Shown one piece after another: positions 55,201-63,928 of a stretch of 64,000 nt of DNA (position 1 is the first letter of the stretch; the number at the start of each line of letters is the position of its first letter). Made by a program: the position numbers and the translations under genes. This DNA is from a virus. Below the pieces are notes generated by a model. It made no database searches. It saw nothing but the letters and a program-made list of their open reading frames with translations, and had not been told where the DNA came from. The stretch spans positions 21,754 through 85,753 of the IMG/VR virus record IMGVR_UViG_3300030618_000009. The stretch is one strand, 5' to 3'.

Positions 55201-58047
55201 CTTGGTGGTGTCGTTCTCAAGAGCCTCTTCAACCTTTACGGTCGGCTCTTCCTGATCGCCCTTGACCTGCTCAGGAACGTCGCTTCTCGAATCCGCGCCC
55301 ATCTCTGGAGCCTCGATCTCGTGCTCCCCTGTGGTGGACTTTTCGTTGTCCTCACTCTCGCCCGGGAGTCTGATCTCGGGTGCTGGCCCCATGTCTTCCA
55401 TCGTCTCAGACCAAATGTCTTCGATGTCCTGAGGAACGTCGGCAAACTTTTTACGCTGAGAGGAATACTTGCGAGCCATCTCGTCTTCGCGCTTCTGTGC
55501 CGCCGTTCTGGAGTGCTGCGAACGAGCGTCATAATCTTCACTATGCACCCCGCCGCCGATCAAGCTGGCGATGTATGATGCATCATTTTGCGAGGCGGTC
55601 TTCTTGGAAGCCATCTTCGAGCCAGCCTTTGCAGGCCCGCCCTTCTGTCCGTAACCACGCGAACTCGGGTCTTCTGCCCCCATCTGATAGATCATGTCGT
55701 CGTCACCGACGTACAGATCAACGCTACCCCATTTCTTGGCGGCTTCAGTCAAACCATCGCCCGTTGTCGGATAATCGCCATCCCAGTAGCCCGCACCATG
55801 ACCGCAGCGGGTGAGCCAGAAATCATGACCTTGACGCTCGGCGTCCTGACCATCTTGTTCGGATGCCGCAGCCAGAAGCTCTTGATTCTCCGCTTGGAAG
55901 CCCGCGCAATCTTCGGTCATTGCCTGCAAGCAGGACGGTGCGAGATCGAGGATATCGTAGTTTGAATCCAACGGCTCACCGCCGCTGGGGTCAGATTCAT
56001 CATTCGAAGACCATAGAGCGGTTATAATGTACTGGCTAGTGAAGTCATCGAGATTGGCTGCAACCTTCTTGGCGGAACCTACCCACAGGGAGGAAGCCTG
56101 CTTCACACCCAGTCCGCCCCACTTGGCGGCGTCAAATGATGCATTGTGATCCTTCAGGGCATCCTGACCCTGACGGGCTTGACTGACATTTTTCTTCAAA
56201 TGTTCCTTTACTTTGTCGGGGGTCTCATCCATCAAACCGTTGCCGACCTGCTTGGAATAGCCGCTCGACAGATCATCTGCCGTCGCTTTATTCCAACCAC
56301 CGCCGATTGCCTCGGGGTAATTGCCGCTGTAGTCTACGGCAGTTTTATCAGCCGAGCCTTTCTTATCAAATTGAGCCTTAACTTCACCAGCCCACGAGCC
56401 CGGGTTCTTTTCCTCGTATTTTTGGATTGCTTCCTTTATGGAACTAGCCCATGTCGTGCTTGCGACATACTTGCCGCTAACGAAGATATCGATCTTCCGA
56501 AAATCGCGACGGTCGCCATACGCTGCTGACTTGCTGACCTTTGGCACTCTCTCGTGGTGGTAGCTTATGAGAAGCTCGCTAAGGGCCTTTGCCCCATCTC
56601 CCTTACCGCCTGTGTGCATCCAGCTTCCGTTTGGGTATAGAACAGCGGTAGTTCCGATAGGACTCTTCCAAAAGGAAGTTCCGTCTGGCTTGGAATTAAA
56701 TTGGGTATAACCGTGTTTCTCCACGACCGCAGCGTTTTCAGTTTGAGCCTTACCAGCGGAAGCAGGGTAGTAACTGCTTGCGGCGGACTTACGCTCTTCC
56801 TCTGGACGGCGGGGTACACCAGTCTCGTCGAGAGCGATACCAATCGGTGCGCTGTTGATGACAACCTTTGGCGTGTCCTTCTCATCCTTGTAGCCTTCGG
56901 TGCGCTGGTTGGCTTCGTCATGGGCTTCAGTACCCGGACCAACGTTTGTAATCGGGGTCTCGAATACCGCAGTGGCGGACGACGTGATTGTTGTGGTGAC
57001 CTGTTCTCCGTCCTTTTCGGCAAGCTCGACCGCGAGCAAGCCCTGTTTGGACTTCGGAACCTTCAGCATCTCGATGGCTTTCAACTTCGCCCCATAGAGG
57101 GAGTCGGCTTGAATCTCAATGCGCTTGCCGCCGTAGAACGCGATGTAGCCATGAGCAACCTTGGCGGAACCCTTCTTGGATGAGAGACGTGGAACCATTT
57201 CACCCTTTGTCGGAGCCTTACCCTCGGAAGCATCCTCAACGCCCTTGGAATCGTTTGGCAAGAGGCTGTTGCGGAGAGCCGTGTCCAAAGATTCGAACAC
57301 GTCCATCTCCTGCGGCTCTAGTACGGCCTTGGTGACTTCTTCGGCGGTCTTGATGGTTAGCCCAAGGCGGGCTTTCTTCTTTGAACCCTCCTTGGTGAGC
57401 AGTGGGAATTCCTTCAGCGGATTCTCGGCCAAGGCGGGGAAGTTCATCTTCGGCGTGATGTCCGTGACATCGAACTTCGAGGTCTCCACATCGGTCATCA
57501 GGGCATCGAATGCCGAGGACAGACGGGGGTCGAAGTACGAACTGAAGACTAAGTGACGAGTCAGGTTCGCAAGCTCGTTGTCATCCTTCGGGAACTGGAA
57601 GCCGATGTACTCACGCTTATTGACCCAGTTGGGGGCAAACAAAATGAGGGCGGCGAACTTGTCGTTTTCGGTGCCGAAGAGTTCTTTCTTGATCGATGCG
57701 TAGGACGCCTGAGAATACTCATCCCATTCGGTATCACCGATTTTGTGGGAGATCATGTCGCCGATTTCCTCACCACCAAAGGTGCGGACAAGGCAACCAT
57801 AGAGCAGGGCGGTCGGGAAGTCTTGCCCCTTCTTGTCGGCAACGGATGGGGGGACGATGTAGATGCGACCGATGGCAATGTTCTGACGAAAGCCCTTGTA
57901 GAAAACTTCGAAACTCTGCACATTACCCGTGGAGCGAGCTTCCTTCTCACCAGCTTTGATAGCTTCGACAGTTTTGCTCAGCAATCCGTCATTGACCATG
58001 AAGGACTGGAACGATTTAAGAGCTACGGTGTTTCCACTTTGTGCCAT
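52264..58047 (-). CDS. Very large modular virion-associated protein
   Basis: 1,927 residues from ATG 58047 behind AGGAGGAAAG. The first 235 residues form a conserved-looking globular domain (SFMVNDGLL, IAIGRIYIVPPSVA, FAPNWVNKREYIGF). Later segments include a YITALWSSNDE...HDFWLTRCGHGAGYWDGDY domain near residue 700-800 that is common in phages, zinc knuckles (CDQCEMLS, CGECGMDVD, CGACGGVH), three 17-residue repeats, two ADxSGDxSEA-type repeats and a long Gly/Thr/Ala-rich region before the C-terminal acidic domain. Many junctions carry KTA/KSAA/RKAA linkers. Probably a head or tail protein processed during assembly, or packaged effectors. Confidence 0.7.
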   Translation of the reverse strand: MAQSGNTVALKSFQSFMVNDGLLSKTVEAIKAGEKEARSTGNVQSFEVFYKGFRQNIAIGRIYIVPPSVADKKGQDFPTALLYGCLVRTFGGEEIGDMISHKIGDTEWDEYSQASYASIKKELFGTENDKFAALILFAPNWVNKREYIGFQFPKDDNELANLTRHLVFSSYFDPRLSSAFDALMTDVETSKFDVTDITPKMNFPALAENPLKEFPLLTKEGSKKKARLGLTIKTAEEVTKAVLEPQEMDVFESLDTALRNSLLPNDSKGVEDASEGKAPTKGEMVPRLSSKKGSAKVAHGYIAFYGGKRIEIQADSLYGAKLKAIEMLKVPKSKQGLLAVELAEKDGEQVTTTITSSATAVFETPITNVGPGTEAHDEANQRTEGYKDEKDTPKVVINSAPIGIALDETGVPRRPEEERKSAASSYYPASAGKAQTENAAVVEKHGYTQFNSKPDGTSFWKSPIGTTAVLYPNGSWMHTGGKGDGAKALSELLISYHHERVPKVSKSAAYGDRRDFRKIDIFVSGKYVASTTWASSIKEAIQKYEEKNPGSWAGEVKAQFDKKGSADKTAVDYSGNYPEAIGGGWNKATADDLSSGYSKQVGNGLMDETPDKVKEHLKKNVSQARQGQDALKDHNASFDAAKWGGLGVKQASSLWVGSAKKVAANLDDFTSQYIITALWSSNDESDPSGGEPLDSNYDILDLAPSCLQAMTEDCAGFQAENQELLAAASEQDGQDAERQGHDFWLTRCGHGAGYWDGDYPTTGDGLTEAAKKWGSVDLYVGDDDMIYQMGAEDPSSRGYGQKGGPAKAGSKMASKKTASQNDASYIASLIGGGVHSEDYDARSQHSRTAAQKREDEMARKYSSQRKKFADVPQDIEDIWSETMEDMGPAPEIRLPGESEDNEKSTTGEHEIEAPEMGADSRSDVPEQVKGDQEEPTVKVEEALENDTTKSEEDEPSTGDGGASADSGETKSEKKSEGGSQSEWAKNRSKGKSEKKDESEESEEEPKEEESKTAARPGARPARQRVRCDQCEMLSINGTATHETGCPNQNSRWDADRQDWVKQRRCGECGMDVDADDPCCSAEPDFDNGYDENDEHFGGLDAILADDTDAVMEQAEEAATAAPAVFYECGACGGVHPSLETSERLGLGWNGDCRDEVGHFEDSDVPYGDNTQFVTLEEQMAPDFDDAILASKTADYAEGDLETYFDEGKTADYAEGDLETYFDEGKTADYAEDDFASYFGEEKSAGRSTTPKYVIRIPGSTDAAWNVSGYGQQRGAGQPNQANLARYMEALLKSMEPGGHNEHLVGHFDPSEAAVYRNDGTYKNPLATWSKGEAKQGADVSGDFSEAHSEVDSPDTVDQDIKQPTESVGEAGKRKNADVAEETKEERAKRLEDQRQRDARELTRRKAADISGDISEAKSNTESPDGVDADIKQPTVSVPEAARKNAKVGFTFNGQHREAAFSDLTQAGKFIAVASAKFGKLASDWTITAADDDDAAEDQSVDSKKPDDAEADEPAEAAKPADSKKPDETKGKNKPAVTPPAKAEAPAAAPAAPAAAAVPAAAPAVAAPADGAGGNGTSETSGNETSTETGGSSPGGASTGGVGSGMGGAGTGGAGTGGAATSTGTGGAGTGGTVSIAPTSTNSAGGDEGGGEDGSVQAAGQPAGGAQPKTPTIIIYNGGTGGASTVDTDSGSGPGGDGPGSDGTGGTGEGSGGGGGGGGGRGTPRNPEQAADAVSPGVDSDNRQQGDLAEPQGNQSKGKPLATKPEGQDDQLKGNDKPELRGDAPVEPQEPQPPHEDAADDTKEAAAGMPAEVGEFPYVETLVGMGWSDEGEPGHFMLGDSRVEVLTYTDGYEVYVDGELYESGDNVDELQNTLELVAELGVDALNAHQASDDKTACAGYGDEEDEERPIDLGIGDLADLVVEKEDAH
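54332..54478 (-). repeat. Three tandem 51-bp coding repeats
   Basis: Encodes KTADYAEGDLETYFDEG twice and a third diverged copy (KTADYAEDDFASYFGEE) in the 1,927-residue protein. Each unit begins with the KTA tripeptide seen at domain junctions elsewhere. Confidence 0.85.
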
Positions 58048-58048
58048 G

Positions 58049-58507
58049 TTACTTTCCTCCTGCCGAAACTGACATCGCAGCGACAGCATTCTTTTCATTT
58101 ACGTGAGGACACTCACCATAGTGTCCCTTAGCGCAATTGCAATTCCAGCAGAGTAGTCTATACTCCTCGGGAAAATTGTTATCGATAATGTACTTATACA
58201 ACATGGGTCCGATTGCGCCACTTCCGAGGTTTCTACGGTGTTCCGCACCGTCGTTGTTGACATGATCTATCGTCAAAAACTCAAATCTCGATTCATCACA
58301 CCCACCTTCGCACTGGCATTTTCCGCCATAGCCAGCGATCACACGCTGTTTTTGATTGACCCTAAACCGTTTGTTTATCTTACGGTCTTGCTGCCGATGC
58401 AGCTCACACAGGCTTTTACCGAGCAATGCTGGATTGGAGCACTTACCACATAATCCAGCGGCTCGGCGGGAATCTCGACGTTCTTTAGCTTGCTCAGTGG
58501 TGCCCAC
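58049..58507 (-). CDS. HNH homing endonuclease
   Basis: 152 residues from GTG 58507. LCGKCSNPAL...CELHR at the N-terminus, then the HNH core: KCQCEGGCDE..FEFLTIDHVNNDGAEHR and LLCWNCNCAKGHYGECPH. It sits two bases from the start of the 1,927-residue gene, an intergenic homing position between structural genes. Confidence 0.85.
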   Translation of the reverse strand: MGTTEQAKERRDSRRAAGLCGKCSNPALLGKSLCELHRQQDRKINKRFRVNQKQRVIAGYGGKCQCEGGCDESRFEFLTIDHVNNDGAEHRRNLGSGAIGPMLYKYIIDNNFPEEYRLLCWNCNCAKGHYGECPHVNEKNAVAAMSVSAGGK

Positions 58508-58528
58508 AGTTCCCCTTCTGTTGCGTCG

Positions 58529-59071
58529 TTACTTCTGTTTGTTTGTGCCGATGTTTTCCGCTTCCTTGCGGATGCGGAGTTCGTTCATTTCGATCTGGCT
58601 ACGGAACTGCTTGACGTAGCTGGTAACCGTGTGTTCATCCCAGCCCATGGCACGGAGGGCTGCAACGCCCATCTGCATCCACTGGCTTGCAACAAACTGG
58701 AACTTCTCGCCGTCGAAGTTAATGAAGTCACGCTTCGCTTGGTTGTCCATCTCAATGATCTGACGACCGAGTTCACGAACGCCCTTCAGTTGCTCGCTGA
58801 GACTCTTGATGGCGATGTTAGCGTCCATCCCTTTAATACCCGAATTCGGTTTATCCAGATGCTCGTTCATGCCATCCAGAATCGCCGCCATTTCGAGGGC
58901 AATGAGTTTGCTGAGTTCCGCCTGACTTACATTCGGGTCTTCAATCTTTGTCCGAATCTCCGTCAGCTTGGAACTTTCGACACGCTTGCCCGGTTTCTTG
59001 TCTTCTGCCGCCGAGTTGTACTTTCCCTCTAAATCAACTACCAGTTCTGCACGCTCAATGTTTTCACTCAT
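58529..59071 (-). CDS. Helical structural-type protein
   Basis: 180 residues, almost all helical and acidic (LSKLIALEMAAILDGMNEHL, SEQLKGVRELGRQIIEM). Coupled to the 59071-61014 gene by overlap. Scaffold, small terminase or head-tail role is possible; not decided by sequence. Confidence 0.55.
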   Translation of the reverse strand: MSENIERAELVVDLEGKYNSAAEDKKPGKRVESSKLTEIRTKIEDPNVSQAELSKLIALEMAAILDGMNEHLDKPNSGIKGMDANIAIKSLSEQLKGVRELGRQIIEMDNQAKRDFINFDGEKFQFVASQWMQMGVAALRAMGWDEHTVTSYVKQFRSQIEMNELRIRKEAENIGTNKQK

Positions 59072-61014
59072 TACTCTATGTCTCCTAGCTCAAACGAGCT
59101 ACCTATCTGCACGTCTTGACGTGCGGGAGGATTCATATCGATGTCGGCCATCTTCGTGTCGCCCGGACGCCCACTATTCGGCATCAAGTCAAACTCAGCA
59201 AGAATTGTACGTCCATCCTCTGGCGCACCCTCCCCGACCTTGTGGTTGGACGCCGTTTTGTCCATACCGGGGAAGCTCAAGAGAGTTCCGCCAGTGAGAC
59301 CGCAGTGCATCCCCTTGCGATACGTGCAAGAGCCGCACTTGTGTGCCCCGATAATTGGGTTGTGATCGGCAAGCTTGTTCTTGAGGAACGTGCAGTCGAT
59401 CTGCGATAGCGCAACCTTGATCGGCTTCTTCTTCAGGCTGGCGATGAACTCTTTCACTGCCTTGCTTGCCTGAGCGGTGCCGAACTTCGCTGCCGCCTGC
59501 TTGTAAATCTTCTCCATCGAGTGACCCTTCTTGTGATACCGCTCGATGACGCTGGCATCAAGTTCAGGTGCAGCCGCACGGTGTGCGTGACGTACCTGAT
59601 CGGGGTTGCTCTCGTGGAACCCTGCGTGTGGAACACGGGAGGCATAGTTAGCGTTCGCCGTCACCTTGTGTTTCTGTACCACTGCCGAGTGTGTGGCACA
59701 GGATGCACACTTCGCACCCGCCACAAAATTCTGGTTATGCATACCGGCCTTTGCGAGGAACTCCGCATCAGCCTTTGCCAGAACGATCTGTCCGTTCACG
59801 TTCGGCCGCAAGCTGCCTACGAACTCACGTACCGCCTTGCCCGCCGCAAACGCACCGTACCGCTTTTCAGCCGCACGAGCGATAACCGCCAGTGAGTGAC
59901 CCTTCTCATGCAACGCAGCAATGTGCGAAGAATCGAAATCAGTCGCGATCACGCGACCCACACGCTTTGCCTGCGCTTCCACGCCGCCGAGACTCGGGTG
60001 ACGGGAAACGGAGGAGCTTGTCTTCGGAGCAATGGGCATGGAACCGACCTTGGTGCCGTCGTTGCCATTGGCGATCTGAACCAATGCTGCCCGCTTCTGC
60101 TTGTTCGGCACGCCAGCCGTGAGCTTATTCACGATGGGTGTAAGCTCCTTGGTGGTCGCTACCACTGGTAAGTGATAGACACCGCAGGACTTAACGTTGC
60201 CGTTCTTCGAGAAATACTGGCATCCTTCGCACGCGCTGATCTGCTTTACGGATGCCGCTCGGGGCTTAATGCCGGCCTTGTCCCACGCCGTCTTCTGCGC
60301 TACGCAGCCGTTGCTCGAACTGCCGTGCTTCTCTCGTTCATAAGTCGGGGAATTCTTGTCCATGTAGGTGTTGGGTTCGAGGAACGCCATGCCTACCAGT
60401 CCTGCGTTCTCTTGCAGGTATTGAGTCGCCATCTGGTGGTTGAACAACTCGATCTCAGCCAGCTTCTTCAGCTTTGCGGCGATCTTTGACGGTGCCATAC
60501 CCTGATTGAGCAGGCTGTGGACGTAAGTCAAAACCTGTGCGTCCGACACGTTCTTCTTCTCGACCTTGCCTGTGGAGGCTGCCGATTCCAGTGTTTCCGT
60601 TACTTCGGCGAACAGCGAGTCATCGTCGCCCAGCTTCCCACTGTAGTCTTCCTGATGCTGGGTTGCCTGTACACGCCAATTGGCGCTTGAGCCTTTTACA
60701 CTGCTACCTTCGAATACATCCGTGCCGTCCTTTGCAGCCATGCGCTCAAGATGCGTACCGCGAGCCCGTTCAAGACTATCCCGCTGAGCATTCTTCTCGG
60801 CTGAACCAGTGCGACCCGGCCACAGTGGGGTGTGCCTGCTGGCGCTCTCAGCGATGTCGTCCATGAACTCATCATCGATGTACTGGTGAGAACGATCCAA
60901 TTGTTCTTCACCTGAGTCCTGTGCGTCCTTCAAGCCGAGGTCCTTCCATGCGGGCTCGCGGTCATCCAAGAATGCGTCAACGATGCTAGTGTACGGTTTC
61001 TTTTCTTCTGCCAT
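59071..61014 (-). CDS. Modular protein with duplicated helix-zinc-knuckle repeats
   Basis: 647 residues from ATG 61014. Two paralogous units near residues 360-470 and 480-590: SSHIAALHEKGHSLAVIARA...AVREFVGSL with CASCATH, and ASVIERYHKKGHSMEKIYKQ...AVKEFIASL with CGSCTYR. An earlier CEGCQYF...KSCGVYHL knuckle near 270 makes a third. The helical units resemble DNA-binding folds. Linkers of the KTA type occur (QKTAWD, DKTASNH). The ribosome site is poor, probably because the GIY-YIG gene was inserted just upstream. Confidence 0.65.
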   Translation of the reverse strand: MAEEKKPYTSIVDAFLDDREPAWKDLGLKDAQDSGEEQLDRSHQYIDDEFMDDIAESASRHTPLWPGRTGSAEKNAQRDSLERARGTHLERMAAKDGTDVFEGSSVKGSSANWRVQATQHQEDYSGKLGDDDSLFAEVTETLESAASTGKVEKKNVSDAQVLTYVHSLLNQGMAPSKIAAKLKKLAEIELFNHQMATQYLQENAGLVGMAFLEPNTYMDKNSPTYEREKHGSSSNGCVAQKTAWDKAGIKPRAASVKQISACEGCQYFSKNGNVKSCGVYHLPVVATTKELTPIVNKLTAGVPNKQKRAALVQIANGNDGTKVGSMPIAPKTSSSVSRHPSLGGVEAQAKRVGRVIATDFDSSHIAALHEKGHSLAVIARAAEKRYGAFAAGKAVREFVGSLRPNVNGQIVLAKADAEFLAKAGMHNQNFVAGAKCASCATHSAVVQKHKVTANANYASRVPHAGFHESNPDQVRHAHRAAAPELDASVIERYHKKGHSMEKIYKQAAAKFGTAQASKAVKEFIASLKKKPIKVALSQIDCTFLKNKLADHNPIIGAHKCGSCTYRKGMHCGLTGGTLLSFPGMDKTASNHKVGEGAPEDGRTILAEFDLMPNSGRPGDTKMADIDMNPPARQDVQIGSSFELGDIE

Positions 61015-61018
61015 AGGT

Positions 61019-61639
61019 TTATGCCGCAGCCGAAGCTGCTTTCCCCTTCTTTGCATTTGAAATCGCCATCTTCCATTCCGTAGATAATGCTCCACGTTTT
61101 CCAACACGAAGACGATTCCGATTTGCTATCCGCTGTGCTTGTGCTGCCCTACGTTCGGGAGTCCATGCAGCCCGCATCGCTGCTTTCATTGCGGCTTCCA
61201 CTTCTTCGGCGGGTTTAACCGCAACTATTTTTTTCGGTCGATGATGCCCAAGAGCTAGGTTTTTCAACTGTTGCGCTGTGACAGGTCTTCCTTTACGCTG
61301 CTCACTCCAAAGCTGTCTTGTTCTTTCCGAAATAATCCGGCCCACAGTTCCCTCACCGCCCAGCGTCATGTTGTAGCCGTTCTCAACTTTATGACTTTGA
61401 TGGAGAACGATGAAAAAGGTCTCCATCTTGGAGAGTTCATCAGCGGTCTTGGCACGATAAATCACTTCGACCTTGAAGGCATCCGAGCCGTACTTGCGAA
61501 TAGTGCGGCATAGGTAACGATCCCCACCCCGTCTCGCTTCGCGAACGTGCTGTTGAAAACGAGCGTCTGCCTCATCTCCGACATATTTGCCGATGTAGAC
61601 CCCACCGTTGATTCGATTTGTGAGCTTGTAAATCAGCAT
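61019..61639 (-). CDS. GIY-YIG homing endonuclease
   Basis: 206 residues from ATG 61639. Nuclease part: LIYKLTNRINGGVYIGKYV, the Arg in ADARFQQHVREA, the Glu in SKMETFFIVL and GYNMTLGGEGT. The C-terminal part is basic and helical (RRAAQAQRIANRNRLRVGKR) and ends with STEWKMAISNAKKGKAA, likely the DNA-binding arm. Tightly packed between two structural-type genes. Confidence 0.88.
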   Translation of the reverse strand: MLIYKLTNRINGGVYIGKYVGDEADARFQQHVREARRGGDRYLCRTIRKYGSDAFKVEVIYRAKTADELSKMETFFIVLHQSHKVENGYNMTLGGEGTVGRIISERTRQLWSEQRKGRPVTAQQLKNLALGHHRPKKIVAVKPAEEVEAAMKAAMRAAWTPERRAAQAQRIANRNRLRVGKRGALSTEWKMAISNAKKGKAASAAA

Positions 61640-61640
61640 G

Positions 61641-61958
61641 TTAGAACTCGATATCGTCAAAAGCACCCATAAAACCCATAGGGTCGTTTTTAGGGGCGGC
61701 GGCGATTGACTCTCCATTGTCTACCTCATCGCCAACTAGCTTTATGATACTGTTTCCTTTTACTTTCCAAAAATCCCGAGTGCTCGGTGATTCATATATA
61801 TTGCCAGCTATCCGTTCAAGTCCCATGCTGGCGATCTTTTGCTTGAGGGCGGGGGGTACGGGGGTGCTGGAAATGAAGTGATTAACCGTGAAAACGCTGG
61901 AATCAGCGGATTTTTGAGCCCCTAATCCGAAAGTTGTCGCCGCACGAAGCTTGCCCAT
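61641..61958 (-). CDS. Small virion-type protein
   Basis: 105 residues from ATG 61958 with AGAGGG. Hydrophobic/Gly start, GLERIAGNIYES middle and an acidic C-terminus (MGAFDDIEF). Unknown. A weak copy of the promoter-like motif (CAACTATCGGATG) lies upstream. Confidence 0.6.
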   Translation of the reverse strand: MGKLRAATTFGLGAQKSADSSVFTVNHFISSTPVPPALKQKIASMGLERIAGNIYESPSTRDFWKVKGNSIIKLVGDEVDNGESIAAAPKNDPMGFMGAFDDIEF

Positions 61959-62011
61959 GTTGTTACCCTCTGAAGTAGCATCCGATAGTTGATTTTCGGG
62001 AAACAAACCGC

Positions 62012-62036
62012 TTTTCTGACTTTCAGTTCCTATAGC
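62012..62036 (+). promoter_or_regulatory. Phage promoter-like motif
   Basis: TTTTCTGACTTTCAGTTCC followed by TATAG, ending about 12 bases before ATG 62048. Confidence 0.5.
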
Positions 62037-62047
62037 AAGGAGCTTCC

Positions 62048-62911
62048 ATGCAAACTATTTCCAACCAGATTCTCAAAACGAACCTCGCCGCCGCAGATGG
62101 GGCATGGCGTAACGTCTCGAATTTCGTGGCCTCCTCGATCCACATTTTTGCCCAGACATCCGCTGGATTGCCTGTCGCGCTTTCTGGCACTATCACCATC
62201 GAAGTCAGCAACGACCCTAATGTCAACATCGACAACCTTGCCACTCAGATTGCCGCTCCTTCAGCCCCAGTTCTCACCGCATTTACCCCCACGAGCGCAG
62301 GGCACGGACAGACTTCTAGCGCAGGCGGCGGGAATCAGGCGTTCGCCTATCCCGCCGCCACTTACGGGGTAAAGCTGACCTACGTCAACCTTAAAGGTGA
62401 GACGGTCGCCAGCACGCCAACATCGCTTGCCGTCGCCGCAGGAAACACTCTTCAGATCGGCGCTCCCGGTCCAGACACGGGCGGGTACGCTACAGGCTAC
62501 AACGTGTACGTCAGCGTCAACGGCGGACTATATATCCTTCAGAATCCACCGTTTAACTCGGGCAATACGTTCGGCAACCTCGAAGTCGCCAACGGCCCGC
62601 TCAACATCAACACCACGTTCACCCTGTACGCATGGCAGAACAGCGGAATTCAACCACCAGCTACGAACACCACGGGCACCCCGAACGTCGGGGCAAACAT
62701 CAGCGGTAACCTCAATGCGGCACCATCGGCAGGTCAGCCAGACAACGAGGCGGCAATCGCATACGACACAGCTACGGGGGTGTATTCAGGTGCAGCGACA
62801 ATGGTCATGTGGGCACCGTCTTGCCTCTATTTTAACTGGGTTCGTGTTCGTGTGACGGGTCAAACACCGGGCAACGTACTTCAAGCTTACCTTTTTGGGC
62901 AAAATGGTTAG
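62048..62911 (+). CDS. Virion surface or fibre-type protein
   Basis: 287 residues with AAGGAG at 62037. N-terminal beta domain, then a fibronectin-like or Ig-like unit (YPAATYGVKLTYVNLKGETV, LQIGAPGPDTGGYATGYNVY) and an Asn/Gly/Thr-rich C-terminal half. Typical of head-decoration or fibre proteins. Ends with TAG. Its position on the plus strand next to a cluster of minus-strand structural genes suggests a separate late transcript. Confidence 0.6.
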   Translation: MQTISNQILKTNLAAADGAWRNVSNFVASSIHIFAQTSAGLPVALSGTITIEVSNDPNVNIDNLATQIAAPSAPVLTAFTPTSAGHGQTSSAGGGNQAFAYPAATYGVKLTYVNLKGETVASTPTSLAVAAGNTLQIGAPGPDTGGYATGYNVYVSVNGGLYILQNPPFNSGNTFGNLEVANGPLNINTTFTLYAWQNSGIQPPATNTTGTPNVGANISGNLNAAPSAGQPDNEAAIAYDTATGVYSGAATMVMWAPSCLYFNWVRVRVTGQTPGNVLQAYLFGQNG

Positions 62912-62935
62912 GTCAGGAAACTTTGTTGTAATTAA

Positions 62936-62955
62936 ACGACTTTCATACCCTCCTT
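62936..62955 (+). promoter_or_regulatory. Weak promoter-like motif
   Basis: ACGACTTTCATACCCTCC, 30-45 bases before ATG 62981. Confidence 0.35.
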
Positions 62956-62980
62956 TGAGTATTAACCCACTGGGGGTTTC

Positions 62981-63736
62981 ATGTACATCTATCTCATCGT
63001 CAACCATGTAACGGGGAAGTATTACATCGGGCAACACAAGGGCAACAACCTGAGGAATTATTTCCAACGCAAATTTTCTGATGCTAGGCACGATAAAGGA
63101 AGTTCTCATCTTTTCCGTTCCATGCGTAAACATCCGCTTCCCTGTGATTGGTCCACACACGCCCTCCTCTCCGATGTCCAGACTAAATCCGAGCTTGACG
63201 CCTATGAACGCGATTTCATCGTCTTCCTCCATTCTCAAGACCCCGAGTATGGTTACAACATTTGTCGAGGCGGCGAAGGGTTTACAGGACCGCATTCGGA
63301 ATCTGCTCGACTAAAAGTGGGAGAAGCCTCCAGAAAAAGATGGGCTAATCCCGACTACAAGAAGACGGCTATCGAATCCATGAAAAAAGTAGGAGGCGAA
63401 TGCCGCGCTATCGGCGGAAGAGCGGGCGGGCGACAAGCGGTCGTGAGCGGGCAACTAGATAGTGTTCGAGTTGCCGCCAGAGAAGGTTTGATAGATTGGA
63501 GAAACGAGCACCCCAAAGAGGTGCTGACTAATTGCCGTAAAGGGGGACAGACGAATGTGGAAAGCGGTCACATGGACCGTATGCGTGCCAAAGCTGACCT
63601 CGCCGCTGGTGGACGCACCGCTGGACGAATGGCGGCTGAAAACGGCACCCTCGCCAAGGCTATTTGTAAACGTTGGAATATCAACCGTGGCAAGCCTTGC
63701 GTTTGCGGAACGCACCTACCAAAACCTTTAGTATAA
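62981..63736 (+). CDS. GIY-YIG homing endonuclease with NUMOD-type repeats
   Basis: 251 residues. Nuclease part: IYLIVNHVTGKYYIGQHKG, Arg in NYFQRKFSDARH, Glu in DAYERDFIVFLH, GYNICRGGEGF. DNA-binding part: SESARLKVGEASRKRWANPD and several GGR/AxGG helices up to CVCGTHLPKP. Homing nuclease at the end of a virion gene. Confidence 0.88.
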   Translation: MYIYLIVNHVTGKYYIGQHKGNNLRNYFQRKFSDARHDKGSSHLFRSMRKHPLPCDWSTHALLSDVQTKSELDAYERDFIVFLHSQDPEYGYNICRGGEGFTGPHSESARLKVGEASRKRWANPDYKKTAIESMKKVGGECRAIGGRAGGRQAVVSGQLDSVRVAAREGLIDWRNEHPKEVLTNCRKGGQTNVESGHMDRMRAKADLAAGGRTAGRMAAENGTLAKAICKRWNINRGKPCVCGTHLPKPLV

Positions 63737-63928
63737 CCGCCCTAAGAGATGGACGCCTACAGCGCCCACGCACCAAACGACGCCCGACATGATCGGGCTG
63801 GGGATGGAGAACGTGCCACACCGTGCGTCAGTGAAACAAGTAAGCTGACCTGCCAGACTTAAAGACATCTGGTGATAGTGAGCGGAGAAGGGCAGGGGCG
63901 AGCGTTCGCCATTCCAAAATTTAATCAC
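63728..63928 (-). CDS. Possible small membrane protein
   Basis: 66 residues from GTG 63928. Hydrophobic end (SPIMSGVVWCVGAVGVHLLG) and a TATACT element just upstream. Overlaps the end of the GIY-YIG gene on the other strand. Could be spurious. The remaining bases to 64000 show no gene, only an AACCC/GGGTT inverted repeat near 63962-63981. Confidence 0.4.
   Translation of the reverse strand: MIKFWNGERSPLPFSAHYHQMSLSLAGQLTCFTDARCGTFSIPSPIMSGVVWCVGAVGVHLLGRLY

Noticed and set aside
53653-55578. A 641-codon open frame on the plus strand opposite the 1,927-residue gene
   Set aside because: It is a shadow caused by the biased codons of the low-complexity minus-strand gene. The minus frame has zinc knuckles, repeats and a ribosome site; the plus frame has no recognisable domain.
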